64,000 nucleotides of DNA from Roseiarcus sp963806935 (GTDB lineage: Bacteria; Pseudomonadota; Alphaproteobacteria; Rhizobiales; Beijerinckiaceae), in assembly GCA_963806935.1 (NCBI GenBank), contig CAWEAT010000003.1, forward strand, positions 62,001-126,000, written 5' to 3'. The translations under genes were made by a program, and so were the position numbers. Below, one piece after another: positions 43,290 to 52,959 of this stretch (position 1 is its first letter; each line of letters begins with the position of its first letter). The notes under the pieces were generated by a model that was given only the letters and a program-made list of their open reading frames with translations, was not told the origin of the DNA and did no database searches.

Positions 43290-44888
43290 ATGACAGCGCA
43301 CTCGGCCGCAGCAGGAGTCGAGATCAACGCCAGGCCCGGCGGCCGGCAGGCCGAAATCCTGAGCGCCGAGGCGCTGGCGTTTCTCGCCGGGCTGCACCGG
43401 CGGTTCAATCGCCGCCGGCTTGAGTTGCTCGTGCGGCGAGCGGGGCGCCAGGAAGATTTCGACGCCGGCAAGCTGCCCGACTTTCTCCCCGAGACGAAAT
43501 CGATCCGCGACGGCGACTGGAAGGTCGCCGCGATTCCGGCCGACCTTCTCGACCGCCGGGTCGAGATCACCGGCCCGGTCGACCGCAAGATGATCGTCAA
43601 CGCGCTGAACTCGGGCGCGAAGGTCTTCATGGCCGACTTCGAGGACGCGTCCTCGCCGATGTTCGCCAACATGGTCGAGGGCCAGGCCAATCTCAAAGAC
43701 CGCTGGGCGGGAAAGATCGACTTTGTCGATTCCGCGACCGGAAAAGCCTACGCGGTCAAGAGCAATCCCGCAGTCTTGATGGTGCGCCCGCGCGGCTGGC
43801 ACTTGCCCGAGCGGCATGTCGCCGTCGACGGCGAGGAAATGTCCGGCTCGCTGTTCGATTTCGGCCTCTACGTCTTTCATTGCGCCAAGGCGCAAATGGC
43901 GGCCGGCGCGACGCCGGCCTTCTATCTGCCCAAAATCGAGAGCCATCTCGAGGCGCGGCTCTGGAACGAGGTGTTCTCCCACGCGGAGCGCGAGCTCGGA
44001 GTTCCGCATGGCGCGTTCAAGGCGACGGTGCTGATCGAGACGCTGCCGGCCGCGTTCGAGATGGACGAGATCCTGCACGAGCTCCGCGATCACATCGTCG
44101 GGCTCAATTGCGGCCGCTGGGACTACATCTTTTCGTTCATCAAGCGCCTCGGCAAGAACCCCGCCTTCCTCACCCCCGATCGCTCGGAGATGACGATGGG
44201 AAAGGCGTTCCTCAGCGCCTATTCGGCTCTCCTGATCAAGACCTGCCATCGCCGCGGCGCCTTCGCGATGGGCGGCATGGCGGCGCAGATTCCGGTCAAG
44301 GGCGACAGCAAGGCCAATGAAGAAGCGTTCGCCAAGGTGCGCGCCGACAAGGAGCGCGAAGCCCGCGCCGGCCATGACGGGACTTGGGTCGCCCATCCCG
44401 ATCTGGCGCCGATCGCGCGCGAGGTCTTCGACCGGCTGATGCCTGGGCCGAACCAGCTTTCGGTCAAGCGCGACGACGTTCACGTGACCCAGGCCGACCT
44501 CATCGAAGTCCACAAGGGCAAGCGCACCGAAGCGGGCCTGCGCGAGAACATCCGGGTCGGGGTGCAATATATCGAGGCGTGGCTCAGGGGCCGCGGCGCC
44601 GTGCCGATCTACAATCTGATGGAGGACGCGGCGACCGCGGAGATCTCCCGCGCCCAGGTCTGGCAATGGCTGCATCTCAAGGCGAAGCTCGACGACGGGC
44701 GCGAGGCGACGCCGGCGATGTTCAAGGACGCGCTCAAGGGCGAGATGGAGCGGGTCAAGGGCGAGGTCGGCGACAAGGCCTATAACGGGGGGCGGTTCCC
44801 GGAGGCGATCAAGCTCTTCTCGGAGATGTCGCTCGCCGACACGTTCGAGGAGTTCCTCACTCTCCCGGCCTATAAGCTGATCGACTAG
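43290..44888 (+). CDS. aceB: Malate synthase A
   Basis: Condenses glyoxylate with acetyl-CoA to malate in the glyoxylate shunt. The 532-residue length and motifs fit isoform A: FMADFEDASSPMFANMVEGQ, MVRPRGWHLPERHV, VLIETLPAAFEMDEILHELR, GLNCGRWDYIFSFIKRL and the C-terminal VWQWLHLKAKLDDG. No isocitrate lyase gene is in the window. The ATG at 43290 follows ccggagggacctc. A DUF1330 gene follows after 18 bases and is probably in the same transcript. Growth on acetate, C2 or C1-derived carbon would need this enzyme. Confidence 0.96.
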   Translation: MTAHSAAAGVEINARPGGRQAEILSAEALAFLAGLHRRFNRRRLELLVRRAGRQEDFDAGKLPDFLPETKSIRDGDWKVAAIPADLLDRRVEITGPVDRKMIVNALNSGAKVFMADFEDASSPMFANMVEGQANLKDRWAGKIDFVDSATGKAYAVKSNPAVLMVRPRGWHLPERHVAVDGEEMSGSLFDFGLYVFHCAKAQMAAGATPAFYLPKIESHLEARLWNEVFSHAERELGVPHGAFKATVLIETLPAAFEMDEILHELRDHIVGLNCGRWDYIFSFIKRLGKNPAFLTPDRSEMTMGKAFLSAYSALLIKTCHRRGAFAMGGMAAQIPVKGDSKANEEAFAKVRADKEREARAGHDGTWVAHPDLAPIAREVFDRLMPGPNQLSVKRDDVHVTQADLIEVHKGKRTEAGLRENIRVGVQYIEAWLRGRGAVPIYNLMEDAATAEISRAQVWQWLHLKAKLDDGREATPAMFKDALKGEMERVKGEVGDKAYNGGRFPEAIKLFSEMSLADTFEEFLTLPAYKLID

Positions 44889-44906
44889 GACGGAAGAGGC
44901 AACACG

Positions 44907-45197
44907 ATGGCCAAAGCCTATTGGATCTCCATATATCGTTCGATCAGCAATCCGGACGCTCTGGCCGCTTACGCCAAGCTGGCGGGGCCGGCGCTCTCCG
45001 CCGCGGGCGGGCGTTTCCTCGCGCGCGGAGTTCCTGCGCAGGTCTATGAGGCCGGCCTTCAGCAGCGCACTGTGCTTTTGGAGTTTGACAGCGTGGAAGC
45101 GGCCTGCGCCGCGCATGACAGTCCGGCCTATCAAGAAGCGCTGGCCGCGCTCGCGGGCGGAGCGGATCGTGAGATTCGCATCGTCGAGGGGCTTTAG
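44907..45197 (+). CDS. DUF1330 domain protein
   Basis: A 96-residue ferredoxin-like-fold protein (MAKAYWISIYRSISNPDALAAYAKLAGPAL, ERTVLLEFDS-type QRTVLLEFDSVEAA, SPAYQEALAAL). DUF1330 proteins are small dimeric barrels without known reaction. Its position 18 bases after aceB, with a ggaagaggcaac ribosome site, suggests cotranscription, but no functional link can be claimed. Confidence 0.88.
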   Translation: MAKAYWISIYRSISNPDALAAYAKLAGPALSAAGGRFLARGVPAQVYEAGLQQRTVLLEFDSVEAACAAHDSPAYQEALAALAGGADREIRIVEGL

Positions 45198-45225
45198 CGA
45201 CGCCCGGCGCGGGCGGTTCCGACTC

Positions 45226-45687
45226 TCACATCCCGTAGCCGCGCGCCATCGCCGCGGCGCAGATCGGGATCAGCGCGAACAGGCCAGCTTCAGCGTAGAG
45301 CGCCCGGCGCAATCGCACAATCTCGCGCGCCGGCGGGCGGAAGGAGGCGTCGGCGCGAACCCGCCGCCGCCAGACGAGATAGGAAAACGTCGGCGAAATC
45401 GAGATCAGGCCGACGGCGGCGAACAGCGCCATCTTTGCCCAGAAGAACGTGTTGGCGACATAATAGTCGACGCCCTTGGCGCCGAAGAACACGCGCAAGA
45501 GCCCGGCCGCGAGCGCGAGCGCGGCCAAGATGCCGAACCACGCGTCGACGCGCGCGAGCCTCAGCGCCATCCGGTCGTCGATCGGCCCGGCGGTGAGAAA
45601 AATCTCCGCCGACAGGATCGCGGCGAGCGAAAATACCGCGAGGTGATGGAAGCTCGCGAACAGCCAGTCAACGAACATGGACCCCAC
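45226..45687 (-). CDS. DUF2214 family membrane protein
   Basis: A 153-residue integral membrane protein with four hydrophobic segments (WLFASFHHLAVFSLAAILSAEI, WFGILAALALAAGLLRVFFG, FFWAKMALFAAVGLISISPT and LYAEAGLFALIPICAAAMA). The paired His in the first helix (SFHHLAVFSL) and the KGVDYYVANTFFWAKM segment match DUF2214, which resembles heme-carrying membrane proteins. Function is unknown. The ATG at 45687 is used; the ATG at 45678 is an alternative. It lies downstream of the RimK-like gene on the same strand. Confidence 0.82.
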   Translation of the reverse strand: MGSMFVDWLFASFHHLAVFSLAAILSAEIFLTAGPIDDRMALRLARVDAWFGILAALALAAGLLRVFFGAKGVDYYVANTFFWAKMALFAAVGLISISPTFSYLVWRRRVRADASFRPPAREIVRLRRALYAEAGLFALIPICAAAMARGYGM

Positions 45688-45771
45688 CCCTCCGCTCGCT
45701 TTGAGCCATTGATCGCCCTGGAGGCGAGCGCCTTGTCCGAAATCGACCGTCGCGCAAGGCGGGCGCGCGTT

Positions 45772-47233
45772 TCAAGCATCGATCCGCTTGACGAACCAGT
45801 TGATGAGCCTTGTCCAGATCTCGTCTTTGCCAACCTGGTCCTCGACCCCATGCTCGAGATTGGGGTTGTCGTTGACCTCGATGACGACGATCGCGCCGTC
45901 GGTTTCCTTGATGTCGACGCCATAAAGGCCGGGGCCGATGGCGCGGGCCGCCTTGAGCGCGGCGTCGATGACCCGCGGGGGAGCGTCGGCGATGGCGATC
46001 GTCTTCGATCCGCCCTCGCGGGCGCCGTTCGGCCCGTGCTTGATGATCTGCCAGTGGCCGCGCGCCATCTGATACTGGCACACGAATAGCGGCTCGCCGT
46101 CGAGCACTCCGACCCGCCAGTCGAACTTGGTCGGCATGAACTTCTGCGCCAGCAGGAGGTCGGTGTCCTCGAACAATTCGTCCGACAGCGCCTTGAGCGC
46201 CTGCGCGGACTCGACCTTGTGGACCCCGCGCGAGAACGAGCCGTCCGGAATCTTGAGCACCATCGGCCAGCCCAGGAGCCGCTCGGCCTTCGCAAGGTCC
46301 TCGTCCTCGGCCAGCATCACCGTCGGCGGCACGGGGACGCCCGTGCGCCTCGAGGAGCTCGTGCAGGTAGACCTTGTTGGTGCAGCGGATCATGGATTGC
46401 GGGTCGTCGATGACCGGCATGCCCTCGCTGCGGGCGCGCTGGGCGAAGCGGTAGGTGTAGCTGTCGATCGACGTCGTCGCGCGGATGAACAGGCCATCGA
46501 ATTCGACCAGTTCCGCGAGCTGCTTCTTGGTGATGAGCTCGATCTCGACCGACTGCTTCTCGGCGAGCCGCGAAAAATGCTTGAGCGTGTCGAGGGAGGA
46601 CGGCGGCAGGTCCTCCTGCGGATCGTACAGCACGGCGAGCGAATAGCGGGCGATCGCCCGGCCGCGCGGGTTGCGCCAGTCGCGCTGGGTGTGGCGATGG
46701 AGGCTCTTGTGGAAGAATTCCGCCTCGTCCGGCCCGAGCTTGGCGAGCGGCCGGGCGCGCAGCCGGTCGATTTTCCACCGCTTGCCCGCCGTGATGGTGA
46801 CTTCGATCGCCGGGCACCGGTACCAGTCGAACAGGAGCCGGCCGAACGCCTCGAAGCGGGGATCCTGGACGAAGCCGAAGCAGAACAGGAGATCGAACGT
46901 GGTGTCCTCGGTCGCGTGCGCCTTGAGCGCCCCTGCGGTCAGCGCCTCCTGCAATTCCGGCAGCGACTGCTCGTAGAGCTTGAGCTCGCGCAGATCGAGC
47001 ATCGTCTCGACCGTCGGGATCACCCGGTGGCCGCGCGCCTCGGCGAGCAGGGAGGCGTAATAGCCCTTGGACTGGTAGTTGTAGGAGCGGGAAAGATTGA
47101 TGATCTTCGCCCGTCCGAGCCCGGCGAACAGTTTCGGCCGCGCGAGATAGTCGCGCGTCGTGATCACCTTGTGGGGCGTGTCGGCGTTGGGAAAGTCGCG
47201 CGCCTGATCGACGAGAATGACCCACCCGGTCAT
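45772..47233 (-). CDS. RimK-like ATP-grasp protein with RLAN N-terminal domain, +1 frameshift in the middle
   Basis: A protein of about 486 residues. The N-terminal half (GWVILVDQARDFPNADTPHK, RAKIINLSRSYNYQSKGYYAS) is the RLAN domain found only with RimK-like ligases. The C-terminal half is an ATP-grasp domain (MVLKIPDGSFSRGVHKVES, GLYGVDIKETDGAIVVIEVNDNPN). Such enzymes join amino acids by peptide-like bonds; the product is unknown. The frame breaks near 46341: LLEAHG should continue VPVPPTVMLAEDEDL but an extra base in a c-run shifts it. A GNAT gene lies upstream on the same strand, matching the conserved GNAT-RimK pairing. Confidence 0.9.
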
Positions 47234-47364
47234 GGCGCGCGCCGATCGGGCCGTGCGGTTGGTCGCAACGACGTCTGCATGATGAGGGGCGGAATGGTCC
47301 CTGTTAGGCGCGGGCCAGGTTCATTTGGCGACGGGCGCGACTCACTTCCCGCGCCTTCGCCTCC

Positions 47365-47910
47365 CTAGCGCGGGCGTGATGCGCCGCGCAACGGCCGAAC
47401 GCGCGCGAGCGGCGGATTGTTCCCGGTTTCGCGAAGGTCGGCGGGGATGAGCGCCTTCTCGTAACGCAGGGCGGCCGCCCCGTCGGCGTAATAACGGGCG
47501 TGCTCGCCGAACTGGCGGAAGCCCGAGCTCTCGTAAAGCGCAATCGCCGAGGCATTGTCGTAGCGCACTTCGAGCGTCAGCGCGGCCCGGCGGTGGCGCC
47601 GCGCATAGGCCTCGCAGGCCTGGAGCAGCGCCCGGCCGACGCCGCGGCGGGCGAATCGGGGATCGACGGCGAGCGAGTAGATGCGCACCGCCCGCGACGC
47701 CTTGCGCAGCGAGACCAGGGCGTAGCCCGCAAGCTCGTCGTCGATGAACGCCGTGATCACCGGCCGGTGGGCCGCGCGCAGGAATTCGCGCAAGGACCGC
47801 CGCGAGACCCGGTCGGTCTCGAACGATTCGTTCTCGAGCCTGGCGATCGCGTCGAGGTCGCGGGGACGGGCCTCGCGAACGACGATCCCGCTGTGGCGCC
47901 AGTTGGTCAT
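47365..47910 (-). CDS. GNAT family N-acetyltransferase (RimI-like)
   Basis: A 181-residue acetyltransferase. The acetyl-CoA motif is SLAVDPRFARRGVGRALLQACEAYARR, followed by LEVRYDNASAIALYESSGFRQFGE, typical of RimI-like GNATs. It is encoded 131 bases upstream of the RimK-like gene on the same strand. In many alphaproteobacteria a GNAT gene, the RLAN/ATP-grasp gene and sometimes a C39-like peptidase gene travel together, so this enzyme may acetylate the ligase product. No C39 peptidase is seen here. Confidence 0.9.
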   Translation of the reverse strand: MTNWRHSGIVVREARPRDLDAIARLENESFETDRVSRRSLREFLRAAHRPVITAFIDDELAGYALVSLRKASRAVRIYSLAVDPRFARRGVGRALLQACEAYARRHRRAALTLEVRYDNASAIALYESSGFRQFGEHARYYADGAAALRYEKALIPADLRETGNNPPLARVRPLRGASRPR

Positions 47911-48005
47911 GAACGCCTTATGCGGAAGGGGCTGCGTGAGCGCCAGCGTCTACCCTCATCCGGAGCTCCGCGCCACCATCTCCCATAGACGGGAGAAGGG
48001 AATGG

Positions 48006-50115
48006 CTACCCCCGCCCGGAACGCCTGACCCATTCCTCCTCGTCGACGGTCTCGACGCCGAGCTCGCGCGCCTTGGCGAGCTTCGAGCCGGCGCCAGGGC
48101 CGGCGACCACGAGGTCGGTCTTGGCCGAGATCGAGCCCGAGACCTTGGCCCCCAGCCGCTCGGCGACCGCCTTGGCCTCGTCACGGGTCATCCGCTCGAG
48201 CGATCCGGTGAAAACGATGGTCTTGCCGGCGAGCGGATGGCCGGCGGCGACCGCCTCCATCGGTTCGATCGTCACCTCTTTCAAGAGCGCGTCGAGCGCC
48301 GCCTCGTTGCGCGGCTCGGCGAAGAAATCAGCGACCGCCTCGGCGACCACCGGCCCGACGCCCTCGACCGTCGACAGCTCCTCCGCCGCGTTTTCGGCCC
48401 GAGCAGCGGCGCGCAGCGGCGCCCAGTCGCCGAAATGGCGCGCAAGGCGGCGCGCATTGGTCTCGCCGACATGGCGAATGCCGAGCGCATAGAGGAAGCG
48501 GTTGAGCGCAATCGAGCGGCGCGCGTCGATGGCGTTGAAGAGGTTATGCGCCGAGGTCTCGCCGAACCCCTCCCATTCCCGCAAGGGCGGCCGGCCGCTC
48601 CCGTCGCGCGCCTTCAGGGTGAAAATGTCGGCAGGCGTGCGGATGAGGTCTTCGGTGAAGAAGAGCTCGATCAGCTTTTCCCCAAGCCCCTCGATGTCGA
48701 ACGCGTTGCGCGAGACGAAGTGCTTGAGGCCCTCGACCGCCTGCGCCGGGCAGACGAGGGTCCCGGTGCAGCGGCGCACGACATCCGCCTCCCCGGTCTT
48801 CTCGTCGATCTCGCGCAACGCCGCCGACCCGCACACCGGGCAGATAAGTTGCCGTCTCGTCCTTCGGGAAGAGGAACGGTTTCGGCTCAGGATGCGGCCG
48901 CTTGTCCAGCACCACCTCGAGGATCTGCGGAATGACGTCGCCGGCGCGCTGCACCACCACCGTATCGCCGACCCGCACATCCTTGCGCGCGATCTCGTCC
49001 TCGTTGTGCAGGGTGGCGTTGGAGACGACGACCCCGCCGACGGTCACCGGCTTCAGTTTGGCGATCGGCGTCAGCGCCCCGGTCCGGCCGACATTGATCT
49101 CGATCGCTTCGATGACCGTCATCGCCTTCTCGGCCGGGAACTTGTGCGCCACCGCCCACCGGGGCGAGCGCGAGATGAAGCCGAGACGGTCCTGGAGCGC
49201 GAGATCGTTCACCTTGTAAACGACGCCGTCGATGTCATAGCCGAGGGTCGCCCGCTCGGCCTCGATCGCGTGATAGCGCTCGATGAGCTCGGCCGTGGAA
49301 TGACAAAGCCTGGTCAGGGGATTGGTCGGCAGGCCGAAGCGGCCCATCGCCTCGATGGCGCCGAGCTGGGTCGAGGCGAAGGGCTCGCTGACCTCGCCCC
49401 AGGCGTAGGCGAAGAAGGCGAGCGGCCGGCTTGCGGTGATGCGCGAATCGAGCTGGCGCAGCGAGCCGGCGGCGAAGTTGCGCGGGTTGGCGAACACCTG
49501 CAGTCCCGCCTTCGCCTGGCGGGCGTTGAGGGCGGCGAAGTCGGCGTGGCGCATGTAGACCTCGCCACGCGCCTCGAAAATCCTTGGCGCGCCTTTGAGC
49601 CGGTGCGGGATCGAGGCGACGGTGCGCACGTTGGCGGTCACGTCCTCGCCCTCGTAGCCGTCGCCGCGCGTCGCCGCCCGGACCAGTTCGCCGTCCTCGT
49701 AGCGCAGGCTGCAGGAGAGCCCGTCGATCTTCGGTTCGGCGACGACATCGAGCGGGGCGTTGTCCTTCAAGCCGAGAAAGCGCCTGACGCGGGCGCAGAA
49801 TTCCTCGACCTCCTCGTCGGCGAAGATGTTGCCGAGCGACAGCATCGGCACGGCATGACGAACCTTGGCGAATTTCTCCGCCGGCGGCGCGCCGACCTTG
49901 CGGTTTTCCAACTCGGCGCCGGCGAGCTCGGGGAACGCCGCTTCGAGCGCGCTATAGCGCCGGCGCAATTCGTCATATTCGGCGTCGGAAATCGTGGGCT
50001 GATCCTCGCCGTGATAGCGCCGGTCGTGCTCGGCGATCTCGGCCCCGAGGCGCGCGTGCTCGGTCCGCGCCTTGGCGAGGGTCAGCCGTGCCGGTTTCTT
50101 TTCGGGCGTGGTCAT
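48006..50115 (-). CDS. ligA: NAD-dependent DNA ligase, +1 frameshift before the zinc finger
   Basis: Seals nicks in replication and repair. The order is complete: adenylation domain with the active Lys129 in AEPKIDGLSCSLRYEDG, the OB fold (VGRTGALTPIAKLKPV), and the Cys4 zinc finger (CPVCGSAAL and RRCTGTLVCPAQ). Helix-hairpin-helix repeats and a C-terminal BRCT domain (GKTIVFTGSLERMTRDEAKA) follow. The frame breaks near 48844: after PFLFPKDETAT the text should read YCPVCGS, but an extra base (TATCTG for TACTG) shifts it just at the zinc finger. The ligase is essential in bacteria, so an intact gene is expected in the real genome. Confidence 0.95.
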
Positions 50116-50278
50116 GAGGCAAATTTAGCTGAGCGCATCAACCGGCGGAAGGCGATCGCGCCCTTTAACCGGCGGCTAACAGGTTTGCCCGATTGATGGG
50201 CTTCGGCGAGACGCCGGAGCGGGGCTGCCGCGCGTCATGAGATGATTGATCCGCCGGCCCACGAGCCGAGATCGTCAA

Positions 50279-50617
50279 ATGCGCGCCCGGATTGCGATTG
50301 TTGCCGCCGTTTCGCTGCTTTCGGGATGCTGCGCCGGCGGCTATCCCCCCGTTTCAGGCGCGAGCCCGGCGCCGTTCGACGCCTTCAACGCGAGCATGAG
50401 GCTCGCGGCTGGCATGCCGACCGATGTGGCGATTCTCGTCATCGGATCGGCGCCGGTCTCCGCTCAGGCGACGAGCTGCGGCATCCTCGCCGGTTACGAA
50501 TGGCCATGCCAGCTCATGAAGTTCGGCTGTTGCGACAATAACCAGCTCCTGGTCTATATCGCGCCGACGCCGGACGGCCGCGGCGCCGTCAACTCCTGGT
50601 CGGTGCGCAAGGGCTGA
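50279..50617 (+). CDS. Small predicted lipoprotein, unknown function
   Basis: A 112-residue protein with a lipoprotein signal (MRARIAIVAAVSLLSGCCAGG). The lipobox is LSGC, with a second Cys right after it. The mature part has Cys residues in TSCGILAGY, PCQLMKF and GCCDNNQLLVYI, so it may hold disulfides. I do not recognise a family. The ATG at 50279 was chosen because it starts the lipoprotein signal; ATG at 50246 would put charged residues in front. Divergent from ligA. Confidence 0.7.
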   Translation: MRARIAIVAAVSLLSGCCAGGYPPVSGASPAPFDAFNASMRLAAGMPTDVAILVIGSAPVSAQATSCGILAGYEWPCQLMKFGCCDNNQLLVYIAPTPDGRGAVNSWSVRKG

Positions 50618-50740
50618 TCCGGACGGCGCGCAGGGTAGGGGTCGCCGATTCGCCGGCCAGCTCGTGCCCTGCGGCAGGTTCGCCGTTGCCAATCAACAAT
50701 CGGCCGCCTAACATCCTACCGATCGGGTCGGGAGAAGGGC

Positions 50741-50991
50741 ATGCGAAGGTTGTTGCATGGGATCGCCGCGGCGGGCGTGGCAGGCATGGCGGCGCTCGCG
50801 CTCACCGCGCCGGCCGAGGCGAAGACCTGCACCGAGCGGCTCAGCGTCTGCCAGAAGTTTCTGCATCAGGAGCGAGTGCGGCTCGCCCGCATGCATCGCG
50901 GCGTGCAGCGGCTATTTCCAAGTCGTGCCTCGCGAGCGGCTGCTGGGAAAGCAAGTACGTCGAAAAGGAATGCGGCTTCACCCGGCGATAG
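50741..50991 (+). CDS. Secreted Cys-rich small protein, two +1 frameshifts
   Basis: Unknown function. The signal peptide is MRRLLHGIAAAGVAGMAALA with cleavage near APAEA. Read in one frame the Cys pattern stops after VCQKF. Removing one base near 50859 (tttctgc to ttctgc) and one near 50918 (tttccaag to tttcaag) joins three frames. The result is an 82-residue protein with nine cysteines: CTERLSVCQKFC, ECGSPACIAACSGYF, SCLASGCWESKY, ECGFTRR, ending at a TAG. This regular spacing and a proper stop argue that the joined reading is right. The ATG at 50741 has gggagaaggg upstream. Such small periplasmic Cys-rich proteins occur widely in Rhizobiales without known role. Confidence 0.6.
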
Positions 50992-51889
50992 GCGCCCGCG
51001 CTTCCGCGTTCACGACGAAATCGCCAACGTGCTTGAGCGCGACCGCCGCTGAGGATTCCGGCCAGGAATGGCCAAGGCCCGGAACGACGACCAGCTTCGC
51101 GCCGGGAATGCTTGCGGCCGTATCCTTCGCCGCCGCGACCGGAAAGAGCGGGTCCGCGTCTCCGTGGATCACAAGCGCCGGGCGCCGCACTGTCGTCAAG
51201 CCTGCGTTGCGCGGCGCGGCGGCGACCACCGCCGCCCACTGGCGGGCGATTCCCGCCGGATCGTAAGGCGCGCGATCGGTGCGGCGTTCGGCCGATTGGC
51301 GCAGCTCGGCTTCGCTCATCCCGAAGCCCGGACCGAGCAGCGTGCGCTGCACGAGGATGCTTGCCTCGATAAGGTCTTCGCGGGCCTCACTCTTCGGCGG
51401 TTGAGCCAGGATCGCCATTGCCTTGCGATCACCCGGCGGCAAGTCCCGCCGGCCGGTGGTCGAATTCATCGAGATAAGGCTTTTTGTCCGCCCGGGATGA
51501 TTGATCGCGACGGTCTGCGCGATCATGCCCCCCATTGACGAACCCGCGATATGGGCGCGCTCCACGCCGAGCGCGTCGAGAAGGCCGACCGCGTCCTTGG
51601 CCATGTCCTCGAGCTGGTAAGGCACGTTGGGGGTGTTGCCCGCGACGACATCGGCCATCACGGCGCGAAAGTCGGGCGTCGGCAGGCTCGCGAGATGCGT
51701 CGATTTGCCGATGTCGCGATTGTCGAACCTGACGACGCGGAATCCCTTGGCCGCCAGGCCTTTGCAAAGCGATTCCGGCCAAAAAATGAGCTGCGCCGCG
51801 AGCCCCATGATGAGCAGAATGAGCGGATCGCGGTCGCGGCCGAAGCTCTCGTATTCGATGTCGATTCCGTTCGCTTTTGCTTGCGGCAT
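50978..51889 (-). CDS. Alpha/beta hydrolase
   Basis: A 303-residue alpha/beta-fold hydrolase. The nucleophile elbow is GSSMGGM (Ser118), the acid is probably Asp in HGDADPLFP and the His is in GLGHSWPE. The oxyanion region is LLIMGLAAQLIFWPESLCKGLA. This resembles the group annotated as aclacinomycin methylesterase-like or pigment esterases, but the substrate is unknown. The ATG at 51889 opens the conserved ANGIDIEYESFG start. Its last bases overlap the Cys-rich gene by 14 bases in convergent orientation. Confidence 0.92.
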   Translation of the reverse strand: MPQAKANGIDIEYESFGRDRDPLILLIMGLAAQLIFWPESLCKGLAAKGFRVVRFDNRDIGKSTHLASLPTPDFRAVMADVVAGNTPNVPYQLEDMAKDAVGLLDALGVERAHIAGSSMGGMIAQTVAINHPGRTKSLISMNSTTGRRDLPPGDRKAMAILAQPPKSEAREDLIEASILVQRTLLGPGFGMSEAELRQSAERRTDRAPYDPAGIARQWAAVVAAAPRNAGLTTVRRPALVIHGDADPLFPVAAAKDTAASIPGAKLVVVPGLGHSWPESSAAVALKHVGDFVVNAEARAPIAG

Positions 51890-51956
51890 GGGGCGCTCCG
51901 GCAGGGGAATGGGGGCGCACCCTACCCGCAACGGCGGCGGCTTCAAACCCGACCCA

Positions 51957-52010
51957 TGTAGGGCGGGGTCGATGACCCCGCCCCGGCCGGGTCATCGATC
52001 CGGCCGTACA
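51957..52010. repeat. Double-hairpin palindromic element flanked by TGTA/TACA
   Basis: TGTA is followed by a perfect 10-base-pair hairpin (GGGCGGGGTC-gat-GACCCCGCCC), a second 7-base-pair hairpin (CGGCCGG with loop gtcatcgat and CCGGCCG) and TACA. The outer TGTA/TACA also pair, giving a cloverleaf-like cruciform in 54 bases. It sits between the hydrolase promoter side and the miaA stop. Elements of this design are dispersed in Rhizobiales genomes and may act as terminators or as mobile non-coding repeats. Confidence 0.75.
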
Positions 52011-52023
52011 AGGCGAGAGCGCC

Positions 52024-52932
52024 TCAATCCCCGTCGAGCTCCCGCGCCCCCTCTTCCGCCGCCTCCTCCGGCGCGACCCAGCGGAAGCCGGTCATCTGGC
52101 GCCGCGCCCAGGTGAACTGCCGCTTGGCGTAATGGCGGGTGTCGAGCTTCGAGCGTTCCGCAGCCTGAGCGAGCGTGATCCGGCCCTCGAGATGAGCAAT
52201 GAGATGGGGAACGCCATGGGCGCGCATCACCGGCAGCGCCGGATCGAGCCGCCGCTTCATCAGCGCCGCGGCTTCGTCGAGCGCGCCTTGCGCGAGCATG
52301 GCGTCGAACCGCGCCTCGATGCGCCGATAAAGCTCCTCCCGGTCGGGAGCGAGATAGAGGCCCGCCCATTCGTGGGTTTTAAGCGCCGGCGCCGCTCGCG
52401 CCCCCAGGAACGAGGCGAGCGGGCGCTCCGTGGCCGCCAGAACCTCGAGCGCGCGCAAGATGCGCTGCCGGTCGCTGGCGTTGAGGCGCGAAGCGGTTTC
52501 GGGATCGCGCGCTTTCAGCTCGCCATGGAGCTCTTCGGCGACGCGACCCTCGGCTTCGGCGCGAATCCTCTCACGCACCGCCTCGGGCACCGCCGGCACG
52601 TCGGACAGGCCTTCGGTCAACGCGCGCAGGTAGAGGCCCGTGCCGCCGACGAAAACGACCGGCCGGTCGCCGATCTCGGCAAGGATTTCGGCCGCCGCCC
52701 GGGCCCATCGCCCGGCCGAGTAATTCACCGCGCCGTCGATCGTCCCGAACAGCCGATGCGGCGCGCGCATCTCTTCTTCCGTCGTCGGGCGCGCGGTCAG
52801 GATTTTGAGGTCCGCATAGACCTGCATCGAATCGGCGTTGACGATCGTCGCGCCGAAACGTTCGGCGATCTTGAGCGCCGCCGCCGACTTGCCGCTCGCC
52901 GTGGGGCCTGCAATGAGGAGCGCTCGCCTCAC
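52024..52932 (-). CDS. miaA: tRNA dimethylallyltransferase
   Basis: Transfers the dimethylallyl group of DMAPP to A37 of tRNAs reading UNN codons, forming i6A. The 302-residue protein has the P-loop GPTASGKS (9-16), NADSMQVYADLKILTARPT, the VVFVGGTGLYLRALTEGLSD strand and the YAKRQFTWARRQ motif. It is divergent from serB with only 27 bases between the starts, so the two promoters must overlap the coding ends. The ATG at 52932 is the only plausible start. Confidence 0.95.
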   Translation of the reverse strand: MRRALLIAGPTASGKSAAALKIAERFGATIVNADSMQVYADLKILTARPTTEEEMRAPHRLFGTIDGAVNYSAGRWARAAAEILAEIGDRPVVFVGGTGLYLRALTEGLSDVPAVPEAVRERIRAEAEGRVAEELHGELKARDPETASRLNASDRQRILRALEVLAATERPLASFLGARAAPALKTHEWAGLYLAPDREELYRRIEARFDAMLAQGALDEAAALMKRRLDPALPVMRAHGVPHLIAHLEGRITLAQAAERSKLDTRHYAKRQFTWARRQMTGFRWVAPEEAAEEGARELDGD

Positions 52933-52959
52933 CTGGTTTCGCTCTCGCCTGGAAGCTTC

